From contig CAXKVV010002144.1 in the NCBI GenBank assembly GCA_964058805.1, forward strand, positions 1,426,001 to 1,490,000: DNA of 64,000 bases. The letters are read 5' to 3'. Below are positions 47,824-58,770 of this stretch, piece after piece. The notes beneath the pieces are model-generated. The model was not told the origin of the DNA and ran no database searches. It was given only the letters and a program-made list of their open reading frames with translations. Numbering within the stretch: the stretch's first letter is position 1; each line of letters begins with the position of its first letter. A program made the position numbers and the translations under genes. Source of the stretch: Schoenoplectus triqueter. Lineage: Eukaryota; Streptophyta; Magnoliopsida; Poales; Cyperaceae.

Positions 47824-50800
47824 ATGTTTTGCGCTCCCGGACTCGATGTCGGCAGTACCGAGGGCGTCGGGTCCCGTTTTCATGTTTTGCGTGCCCGAAC
47901 TCGGTTTCGGCGGTTCCGAGGGCGTCGGTTCCCGTTTTCATGTTTTGCGCCCCCGGAATCGTTTTCGGCGATACCGAGGGCGTCGGGTCCCGTGTTCAGG
48001 TTTTGCGCTCCCCGACTCGTTTTCGGCGGTACCGATGGCGTCAGGACCCGTTTTCATGTTTTGCGCTCCCCGACTCGTTTGCGGCGGTACCGTTGGCGTC
48101 GGGACCCGTTTTCATGTTTTGCGCTCTCGGACTCGGTTTCGGTAGTACCGAGGGCGTCGGGTCCCGTTTTCATGTTTTGCGCGCCCGAACTCGGTTTCGG
48201 CAGTAGCGAGGGTGTCGGGTCTCGTTTTCATGTTTTGCGCTCCCGGACTCGTTTTCGACGGTACCGAGGGCGTCGGGTCCCGTTTTCATGTTTTGCGCTC
48301 CCCGACTCATTTTCGTCGGTACCGATGGCGTCGGGACCCGTTTTCATGTTTTGCGCTCTCGGACTCGTTTTCGGCACTGCCGAGTGCGTCGGGTCCCGTT
48401 TTCATGTTTTGCGCACCCGGACTCATTTTCGGCGGTACCGAGGGCGTCGGTCCCGTGTTCTTGTTTTGCGCTCCGCGACTCGTTTTCGGCGGTACCGATG
48501 GCGTCGGGACCCGTTTTCATGTTTTGCGCTCTCGGAGTCATTTTCGGCGGTACCGATGGCGTCGGGTCCCGTTTTCATGTTTTGCGCGCCCGAACTCGGT
48601 TTCGGCGGTACAGAGGGTGTGGGGTCCCGTTTTCATGTTTTGCGCGCCCGAACTCGGTTTCGGCGGTACAGAGGGTGTGGGGTCCCGTTTTCATGTTTTG
48701 CGCTCCCGGACTCGTTTTCGGCGGTACCGAGGGAGTCGAGTCCCGTTTTCATGTTTTGCACTCCCGGACTCGTTTTCGGCTGTACCGATGGCGTCGGGTC
48801 CCGTTTTCATGTTTTGCGCTCTCGGACTCGATTTCGGCCGTACCGATGGCGTCGGGACCCGTTTTCATGTTTCGCGCGCCTGAACTCGGTTTCGGCGGTA
48901 CAGAGGGCTTCGGGTCCCGTTATCATGTTTTGCGCTCCCCGACTCGTTTTCGGCGGTACCGATGGCGTCGGGACCCGTTTTCATGTTTTGCGCTCTCGGA
49001 CTCGATTTCGGCCGCACCGAGGGCGTCGGGTCCCGTTTTCATGTTTTGCGCTCGCGGACTCATTTTCGGCGGCACCGATGGCGTCGGGTCCCGTTTTCAT
49101 GTTTTGCGCCCCCGGACTCTTTTTCAGCCGTACCGAGGGCGTCAGGTCCCGTTTTCATGTTTTGCGCGCCCGAACACGGTTTCGGCGGTACCGAGGGCGT
49201 CGGGTCCCGTTTTCATGTTTTGGGCTTCCGGACTCGTTTTCGGCGGTACCGAGGTCGTCGGTCCTGTTTTCATGTTTTGCGCTCCCCGACTCGTTTTCGG
49301 CGGTACCGATGGCGTCGGGACCCGTTTTCATGTTTTGCGCTCTCGGACTCGATTTCGGCCGTACCGAGGGCATCGGGTCCCGTTTTCATGTTTTGCGCGC
49401 CCGAACTCGGTTTCGGCGGTACCGAGGGCGTCGGGTCCCGTTTTCATGTTTTGCGCCCCCGGACTCGTTTTCGGCCGTACCGAGGGCGTCGGGTCCCTTT
49501 TTCATGTTTTGCGTGCCCGAACTCGGTTTCGGCGGTACCGAGGGCGTCGGGTCCCGTTTTCATGTTTTGCGCTCTCGGACTCGTTTTCGGCACCGCCGAG
49601 GGCGTCGGGACCCGTTTTCATGTTTTGCGCTCTCGGATTCGTTTTCGGCACCGCCGAGGGTGTTGGGTCCCGTTTTCATGTTTTGCGCACCCGGACTCGT
49701 TATCTGCGGTACCGAGGGCGTCGGTCCCGTTTTCATGTTTTGCGCTCCCCGACTCGTTTTCGGCGGTACCGATGGCGTCGGGACCCGTTTTCATGGTTTG
49801 CGCTCTCGGACTCGATTTCGGCAGTACCGAGGGCGTCGGGTCCCGTTTTCATGTTTTGCGCCCCCGGACTCATTTTCGGCGGTACCGAGGGCGTCGGGTC
49901 CCGTGTTCATATTTTGCGCTCCCCGACTCGTTTTTGGCAGTACCGATGGTGTTGGGACCCGTTTTCATGTTTTGCGCTCTCGGACTCCATTTCGGCTGTG
50001 CCGAGGGCGTCGGGACCCGTTTTCATGTTTTGCGAGCCCGAACTCGGTTTCGGCTGTACCGAGGGCTTCAGGTCCAGTTTTCATGTTTTGCGCACCCGGA
50101 CTCAGTTTCGACGGTACCGAGGGCGTCGGGTCCCGTGTTCATGTTTTGCGCTCCGTGACTCGTTTTCGGCGGTACCGATGGCGTCGGGACCCGTTTTCTT
50201 TTTTTGCGCTCTCGGACTCATTTTCGGCGGTACTGTTGACGTCGGGTCCTGTTTTCATGTTTTGCACGCCCGAACTCGGTTTCGGCGGTTCAGATGGTGT
50301 CGGGTCCCGTTTTCAGGTTTTGCGCTCCCGGACTCATTTTCGGCGGTACCGAGGGCGTCGGGTCCCGTTTTCATGTTTTGCGCGCCCGAACTCGGTTTCG
50401 GCGGTACCGAGGGCGTCGTGACCCGTTTTAATGTTTTGCGCTCGCGGACTCGGTTTCGGCGGTACCGAGGGCGTCGGGTCCCGTTTTCATGTTTTGCGCA
50501 CCCGGACTCGGTTTCGGCGGTACCGAGGGCGTCGGGTCTCGTTTTCATGATTTCCGCGCCCGAACTCGGTTTCGGCGGTACCGAGGGCGTCGGGTCTCGT
50601 TTTCATGTTTTGCGCGCCCGGACTCATTTTCGGCGGTACTGAGGGAGTCGTGTCCCGTTTTTATGTTTTGCGGGCCCGGACTCATTTTCGGCGGTACCGA
50701 GGGCGTCGGGTACCGTTTTCATGTTTTGCGCTCCCGGACTCGTTTTCAACGGTACCGAGGGCGTCGGGTCCCGTTTGCATGTTTTGCTTTCCCCGACTCA

Positions 50801-53800
50801 TTTGCGGCGGTACCGTTGGCGTCGGGACCCGTTTTCATGTTTTGCGCTCTCGGACTCGGTTTCGGCAGTACCGAGGGCGTCGGGTCCCGTTTTCAAGTTT
50901 TGCGCGCCCGAACTCGGTTTCGGCGGTACCGAGGGCGTCGGGTCTCGTTTTCATGTTTTGCGCTCCCGGACTCGTTTTCGGTGGTACCGAGGGCGTCGGT
51001 CCAGTTTTCATGTTTTGCGCTCCCCGACTCGTTTTCGGCGGTACCGATGGCGTCGGGACCCGTTTTCATGTTTTGCGCTCTCGGACTCGATTTCGGCCGC
51101 ACCGAGGGCGTCGGGTCCCGTTTTCATGTTTTGCGCTCGCGGACTCATTTTCGGCGGCACCGATGGCGTCGGGTCCCGTTTTCATGTTTTGCGCCCCCGG
51201 ACTCTTTTTCGGCCGTACCGAGGGCGTCAGGTCCCGTTTTCATGTTTTGCGCGCCCGAACTCGGTTTCGGCAGTACCGAGGGCGTCGGGTCCCGTTTTCA
51301 TGTTTTGCGCCCCCGGACTCGTTTTCGGCGTTACCGAGGGCGTCGGGTCCCGTGTTCATGTTTTGCGCTCCCCGACTCGTTTTCGGCGGTACCGATGGCG
51401 TCGGGACCCGTTTTCATGTTTTGCGCTCTCGGACTCGATTTCGGCCGTACCGATGGCGTCGGGTCCCGTTTTCATGTTTTGCGCGCCTGAACTCGGTTTC
51501 GGCGGTACCGAGGGCTTCGGGTCCCGTTATCATGTTTTGCGCTCCCCGACATATTTTCGGCGGTACCGATGGCGTCGGGACCCGTTTTCATGTTTTGCGC
51601 TCCCCGACTCATTTTCGGTGGTACCGATGGCGTCGAGACCCGTTTTCATGTTTTGCGCTCTTGGACCCGTTTTCGGCGGCGCCGAGAGCGTCGGGTCCCG
51701 TTTTCATGTTTTGCGCTCTCAGACTCGGTTTCGGCAGTACCGACGGCATCGGGTCCCGTTTTCATGTTTTGCGGGCCCGAACTCGGTTTCGGCGGTACCG
51801 AGGGCGTCGGGTCCCATTTTCATGTTTTGCGCCCCCAGAATCTTTTTCGGCGGTACCGAGGGCGTCGGGTCCCGTGTTCATGTTTTGCGCTCCGCGACTC
51901 GTTTTCGGCGGTACCGATGGCGTCGGGATCCGTTTTCATGTTTTGCGCTCTCAGACTCGTTTTCGACGGTACCGATGGCGTCGGGTCCCGTTTTCGTGTT
52001 TTGCGCGCCCGAACTCGGTTTCGGCGGTACAGAGGGCGTCGGGTCCCGTTTTCATGTTTTGCGCTCCCGGACTCGTTTTCGGCGGTACAGAGGGCGTCGG
52101 GTCCCATTTTCATGTTTTGCGCGCCCGAACTCGGTTTCGACGGTACCGAGGGCGTCGGGTCTCGTTTTCATGCTTTGCGCGCCCGGACTCATTTTCGGCG
52201 GTATCGAGGGAGTCGTGTCCCGTTTTCATATTTTGCGGGCCCGGACTCATTTTCGACGGTACCGAGGGCGTCGGGTACCGTTTTCATGTTTTGCGCTCCC
52301 GGACTCGTTTTCAACGGTACCGAGGGCGTCGGGTCCCGTTTGCATGCTTTGCTTTCCCTGATTCGTTTGCGGCGGTACCGTTGGCGTCGGGACCTGTTTT
52401 CATGTTGTGCGCTCTCGGACTCGGTTTCGGCAGTACCGAGGGCGTCGGGTCCCGTTTTCATGTTTTGCGCGCCCGAACTCGGTTTCGGCGGTACCGAGGG
52501 CGTCGGGTCTCGTTTTCATGTTTTGCGCTCCCGGACTCGTTTTCGGCGGTACCGAGGGTGTCGGTCCTGTTTTCATGTTTTGCGCTCCCCGACTCGTTTT
52601 CGGCGGTACCGATGCCGTCGGGACCCGTTTTCATGTTTTGCGCTCTCGGACTCGATTTCGGCCGTACCGAGGGCGTCGGGTCCCGTTTTCATGTTTTGCG
52701 CGCCCGAACTCGGTTTCGGCGGTACCGAGGGCGTCGGGTACCGTTTTCATGTTTTGCGCTCCCGGACTCGTTTTCAACGGTACCGAGGGCGTCGGGTCTC
52801 GTTTGCATGTTTTGCTTTCCCCGACTCATTTGCGGCGGTACCGTTGGCGTCGGAACCCGTTTTCATGTTTTGCGCTCTCGGACTCGGTTTCGGCAGTACC
52901 GAGGGCGTCGGGACCCGTTTTCATGTTTTGCGCTCGCGGACTCATTTTCGGCGGCACCGATGGCGTCGGGTCCCGTTTTCATGTTTTGCGCCCCCGGACT
53001 CTTTTTCGGCGTTACCGAGGGCGTCGGGTCCCGTGTTCATGTTTTGCGCTCCCCGACTCGTTTTCGGCGGTACCGATGGCGTCGGGACCCGTTTTCATGT
53101 TTTGCGCTCTCGGACTCGATTTCGGCGGAACCGATGGCGTCGGGTCCCATTTTCATGTTTTGCGCTCGCGGACTCGTTTCCGGCGGATCCGAGGGCGTCG
53201 GGTCCCGTTTTCATGTTTTGCGCGCCTGAACTCGGTTTCGGCGGTACCGAGGGCTTCGGGTCCCGTTTTCATGTTTTGCGCCCCCGGACTCGTTTTCGGC
53301 GGAACCGAGGGCGTAGGTCCCGTTATCATGTTTTGCGCTCCCCGACATATTTTCGGCGGTACCGATGGCGTCGGGACCCGTTTTCATGTTTTGCGCTCCC
53401 CGACTCATTTTCGGTGGTACCGATGGCGTCGAGACCCGTTTTCAAGTTTTGCGCTCTCGGACTCATTTTCGGCGGTACTGTTGACGTCGGGTCCTGTTTT
53501 CATGTTTTGCACGCCCGAACTCGGTTTCGGCGGTTCAGATGGTGTCGGGTCCCGTTTTCATGTTTTGCGCTCCCGGACTCATTTTCGGCGGTACCGAGGG
53601 CGTCCGGTCCCGTTTTCATGTTTTGCGCGCCCGAACTCGGTTTCGGCGGTACCGAGGGCGTCGTGACCCGTTTTAATGTTTTGCGCTCTCGGACTCGGTT
53701 TCGGCGGTACCGAGGGCGTCGGGTCCCGTTTTCATGTTTTGCGCACTCGGACTCGGTTTCGGCGGTACCGAGGGCGTCGGGTCTCGTTTTCATGTTTTGC

Positions 53801-55420
53801 GCTCTCGGACTCGATTTCGGCCGCACCGAGGGCGTCGGGTCCCGTTTTCATGTTTTGCGCTCGCGGACTCATTTTCGGCGGCACCGATGGCGTCGGGTCC
53901 CGTTTTCATGTTTTGCGCCCCCGGACTCTTTTTCGGTCGTACCGAGGGCGTCCGGTTCCGTTTTCATGTTTTGTGCGCCCGAACTCGGTTTCGGCGGTAC
54001 CGAGGGCGTCGGGTCCCGTTTTCATGTTTTGCGCCCCCGGAATCGTTTTCGGCGTTACCGAGGGCGTCGGGTCCCGTGTTCATGTTTTGCGCTCCCCGAC
54101 TCGTTTTCGGCGGTACCGATGGCGTCGGGACCCGTTTTCATGTTTTGCGCTCTCGGACTCGATTTCGGCCGTACCGAGGGCGTCGGGTCCCGTTTTCATG
54201 TTTTGCGCGCCTGAACTCGGTTTCGGCGGTACCGAGGGCTTCGGGTCCCGTTTTCATGTTTTGCGCCCCCGGACTCGTTTTCGGCGGAACCGAGGGCGTA
54301 GGTCCCGTTATCATGTTTTGCGCTCCCCGACATATTTTCGGCGGTACCGATGGCGTCGGGACCCGTTTTCATGTTTTGCGCTCCCCGACTCATTTTCGGT
54401 GGTACCGATGGCGTCGAGACCCGTTTTCAAGTTTTGCGCTCTGGGACCCGTTTTCGGCGGCGCCGAGAGCGTCGGGTCCCGTTTTCATGTTTTGCGCTCT
54501 CAGACTCGGTTTCGGCAGTACCGACGGCATCGGGTCCCGTTTTCATGTTTTGCGGGCCCGAACTCGGTTTCGGCGGTACCGAGGGCGTCGGGTCCCATTT
54601 TCATGTTTTGCGCCCCCGGAATCTTTTTCGGCGGTACCGAGGGCGTCGGGTCCCGTGTTCATGTTTTGCGCTCCGCGACTCGTTTTCGGCGGTACCGATG
54701 GCGTCGCGACCCGTTTTCATGTTTTGCGCTCTCGGACTCGTTTTCGACGGTACCGATGGCGTCGGGTCCCGTTTTCGTGTTTTGCGCGCCCGAACTCGGT
54801 TTCGACGGTACAGAGGGCGTCGGGTCCCGTTTTCCTGTTTTGCGCTCCCGGACTTGTTTTCGGCGGTACAGAGGGCGTCGGGTCCCATTTTCATGTTTTG
54901 CGCGCCCGAACTCGGTTTCGACAGTACCGAGGGCGTCGGGTCTCGTTTTCATGCTTTGCGCGCCCGGACTCATTTTCGGCGGTACCGAGGGAGTCGTGTC
55001 CCGTTTTCATATTTTGCGGGCCCGGACTCATTTTCGACGGTACCGAGGGCGTCGGGTACCGTTTTCATGTTTTGCGCTCCCGGACTCGTTTTCAACGGTA
55101 CCGAGGGCGTCGGGTCCCGTTTGCATGCTTTGCTTTCCCCGACTCGTTTGCGGCGGTACCGTTGGCGTCGGGACCTGTTTTCATGTTTTGCGCTCTCGGA
55201 CTCGGTTTCGGCAGTACCGAGGGCGTCGGGTCCCGTTTTCATGTTTTGCGCGCCCGAACTCGGTTTCGGCGGTACCGAGGGCGTCCGGTCTCGTTTTCAT
55301 GTTTTGCGCTCCCGGACTCGTTTTCGGCTGTACCGAGGGCGTCGGTCCTGTTTTCATGTTTTGCGCTCCCCGACTCGTTTTCGGCGGTACCGATGCCGTC
55401 GGGACCCGTTTTCATGTTTT

Positions 55421-56869
55421 GCGCTCTTGGACTCGATTTCGGCCGTACCGAGGGCGTCGGGTCCCGTTTTCATGTTTTGCGCGCCCAAACTCGGTTTCGG
55501 CGGTACCGAGGGCGTCGGGTACCGTTTTCATGTTTTGCGCTCCCGGACTCGTTTTCAACGGTACCGAGGGCGTCGGGTCTCGTTTGCATGTTTTGCTTTT
55601 CCCGACTCATTTGCGGCGGTACCGTTGGCGTCGGAACCCGTTTTCATGTTTTGCGCTCTCGGACTCGGTTTCGGCAGTACCGAGGGCGTCGGGTCCCGTT
55701 TTCATGTTTTGCGCGCCCGAACTCGGTTTCGGCGGTACCGAGGGCGTCGGGTCTCGTTTTCATGTTTTGCGCTCCCGGACTCGTTTTCGGCGGTACCGAG
55801 GGCGTCGGTCCTGTTTTCATGTTTTGCGCTCCCCGACTCGTTTTCGGCGGTACCGATGGCGTCGGGACCCGTTTTCATGTTTTGCGCTCTCGGACTCGAT
55901 TTCGGCCGCATCGAGGGCGTCGGGTCCCATTTTCATGTTTTGCGCTCGCGGACTCATTTTCGGCGGCACCGATGGCGTCGGGTCCCGTTTTTATGTTTTG
56001 CGCCCCCGGACTCTTTTTCGGCGTTACCGAGGGCGTCGGGTCCCGTGTTCATGTTTTGCGCTCCCCGAATCGTTTTCGGCGGTACCGATGGCGTCAGGAC
56101 CCGTTTTCATGTTTAGCGCTCTCGGACTCGATTTCGGCGGAACCGATGGCGTCGGGTCCCGTTTTCATGTTTTGCGCTCGCGGACTCGTTTTCAACGGTA
56201 CCGAGGGCGTCGGGTCCCGTTATCATGTTTTGCGCTCCCCGACATATTTTTGGCAGTACCGATGGCGTCGGGACCCGTTTTCATGTTTTGCGCTCCCCGA
56301 CTCATTTTCGGTGGTACCGATGGCGTCGAGACCCGTTTTCATGTTTTGCGCTCTCAGACCCATTTTCGGCGGCGCCGAGGGCTTCGGGTCTCATTTTCTT
56401 GTTTTGCGCTCTCGGACCCGTTTTCGGCGGCGCCGAGGGCGTCGGGTCCCTTTTTCATGTTTTGCGCTCTCAGACTCGGTTTCGGCAGTACCGACGGCAT
56501 CGGGTCCCGTTTTCATGTTTTGCGGGCCCGAACTCGGTTTCGGCGGTACCGAGGGCGTCGAATCCCATTTTCATGTTTTGCGCTCCCGGACTCGTTTTCG
56601 GCGGTACCGAGGGCATCGGGTCCCTTGTTCATGTTTTGCGCTCCGCGACTCGTTTTCGGCGGTACCGAGGGCGTCGGGTCCCATTTTCATGTTTTGCGCG
56701 CCCGGACTCGTTTTCAACGGTACCGAGGGCGTCGGGTCCCATTTGCATGTTTTGCTTTGCCCGACTCGTTTGCGGCGGTACCGTTGGCGTCGGGACCCGT
56801 TTTCATGTTTTGCGCTCTCGGACTCGGTTTCGGCAGTACCGAGGGCGTCGGGTCCCGTTTTCATGTTTT
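55421..56869 (+). repeat. 1449-bp (25-monomer) higher-order unit, copy 1
   Basis: This unit starts with GCGCTCTTGGACTCG and repeats immediately at offset 1449 bp, 25 monomers minus one base. I saw only four differences across the unit: TTTTCCCG against TTTCCCCG near 55594; ACTCGGTTTC against ACTCGTTTTC near 55720; CTTTTTCGG against CTTTTTTGG near 56018; and GTCTCATTTTC against GTCTCGTTTTC near 56390. That puts identity above 99%, implying a very recent duplication or gene-conversion event. Confidence 0.92.
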
Positions 56870-58318
56870 GCGCTCTTGGACTCGATTTCGGCCGTACCGA
56901 GGGCGTCGGGTCCCGTTTTCATGTTTTGCGCGCCCAAACTCGGTTTCGGCGGTACCGAGGGCGTCGGGTACCGTTTTCATGTTTTGCGCTCCCGGACTCG
57001 TTTTCAACGGTACCGAGGGCGTCGGGTCTCGTTTGCATGTTTTGCTTTCCCCGACTCATTTGCGGCGGTACCGTTGGCGTCGGAACCCGTTTTCATGTTT
57101 TGCGCTCTCGGACTCGGTTTCGGCAGTACCGAGGGCGTCGGGTCCCGTTTTCATGTTTTGCGCGCCCGAACTCGTTTTCGGCGGTACCGAGGGCGTCGGG
57201 TCTCGTTTTCATGTTTTGCGCTCCCGGACTCGTTTTCGGCGGTACCGAGGGCGTCGGTCCTGTTTTCATGTTTTGCGCTCCCCGACTCGTTTTCGGCGGT
57301 ACCGATGGCGTCGGGACCCGTTTTCATGTTTTGCGCTCTCGGACTCGATTTCGGCCGCATCGAGGGCGTCGGGTCCCATTTTCATGTTTTGCGCTCGCGG
57401 ACTCATTTTCGGCGGCACCGATGGCGTCGGGTCCCGTTTTTATGTTTTGCGCCCCCGGACTCTTTTTTGGCGTTACCGAGGGCGTCGGGTCCCGTGTTCA
57501 TGTTTTGCGCTCCCCGAATCGTTTTCGGCGGTACCGATGGCGTCAGGACCCGTTTTCATGTTTAGCGCTCTCGGACTCGATTTCGGCGGAACCGATGGCG
57601 TCGGGTCCCGTTTTCATGTTTTGCGCTCGCGGACTCGTTTTCAACGGTACCGAGGGCGTCGGGTCCCGTTATCATGTTTTGCGCTCCCCGACATATTTTT
57701 GGCAGTACCGATGGCGTCGGGACCCGTTTTCATGTTTTGCGCTCCCCGACTCATTTTCGGTGGTACCGATGGCGTCGAGACCCGTTTTCATGTTTTGCGC
57801 TCTCAGACCCATTTTCGGCGGCGCCGAGGGCTTCGGGTCTCGTTTTCTTGTTTTGCGCTCTCGGACCCGTTTTCGGCGGCGCCGAGGGCGTCGGGTCCCT
57901 TTTTCATGTTTTGCGCTCTCAGACTCGGTTTCGGCAGTACCGACGGCATCGGGTCCCGTTTTCATGTTTTGCGGGCCCGAACTCGGTTTCGGCGGTACCG
58001 AGGGCGTCGAATCCCATTTTCATGTTTTGCGCTCCCGGACTCGTTTTCGGCGGTACCGAGGGCATCGGGTCCCTTGTTCATGTTTTGCGCTCCGCGACTC
58101 GTTTTCGGCGGTACCGAGGGCGTCGGGTCCCATTTTCATGTTTTGCGCGCCCGGACTCGTTTTCAACGGTACCGAGGGCGTCGGGTCCCATTTGCATGTT
58201 TTGCTTTGCCCGACTCGTTTGCGGCGGTACCGTTGGCGTCGGGACCCGTTTTCATGTTTTGCGCTCTCGGACTCGGTTTCGGCAGTACCGAGGGCGTCGG
58301 GTCCCGTTTTCATGTTTT
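56870..58318 (+). repeat. 1449-bp (25-monomer) higher-order unit, copy 2
   Basis: Tandem partner of 55421-56869. Upstream of copy 1 the sequence reads GATGCCGTCGGGACCC, whereas the join before this copy reads GAGGGCGTCGGGTCCC. This fixes the breakpoint to within one monomer. Confidence 0.92.
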
Positions 58319-58770
58319 GCGCGCCCGAACTCGGTTTCGGCGGTACCGAGGGCGTCGGGTCTCGTTTTCATGTTTTGCGCTCCCGGACTCGTTTTCGGCG
58401 GTACCGAGGGCGTCGGTCCCGTTTTCATGTTTTGCGCTCCCCGACTCGTTTTCGGCGGTACCGATGGCGTCGGGACCCGTTTTCATGTTTTGCGCTCTCG
58501 GACTCGATTTCGGCCGCACCGAGGGCGTCGGGTCCCATTTTCATGTTTTGCGCTCGCGGACTAATTTTCGGCGGCACCGATGGCGTCGGGTCCCGTTTTT
58601 ATGTTTTGCGCCCCCGGACTCTTTTTCGGCGTTACCGAGGGCGTCGGGTCCCGTGTTCATGTTTTGCGCTCCCCGAATCGTTTTCGGCGGTACCGATGGC
58701 GTCAGGACCCGTTTTCATGTTTAGCGCTCTCGGACTCGATTTCGGCGGAACCGATGGCGTCGGGTCCCGT
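58319..58770 (+). repeat. Partial third copy of the 25-monomer unit
   Basis: After copy 2 the sequence continues as a match to about 57160-57611, at offset 1159 bp (20 monomers minus 1). A third copy therefore begins five monomers into the unit. It then diverges into CCCCCGGACTCTTTTTCGGC followed by the ACTGAGGGCGTCAGG variant. Confidence 0.85.

Larger units (their letters stand above)
42501..50480 (+). repeat. 58-bp satellite array, domain J (nested segmental duplications)
   Basis: Three blocks start with the rare TGTGCGCCACCGG monomer at 42558, 44412 and 46381 (offsets 1854 and 1969 bp; a similar monomer lies near 38555). A 750-bp block at 45336-46085 recurs at 47074-47823. The GACCCCGGACTCG / GAGGGCGGCGGG block near 42910 recurs near 44011, 1101 bp later (19 monomers minus 1). 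Variants with GGACTCGTTTCGG, one T short, occur near 42633, 44482 and 46453. No non-satellite DNA was seen. Confidence 0.9.
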
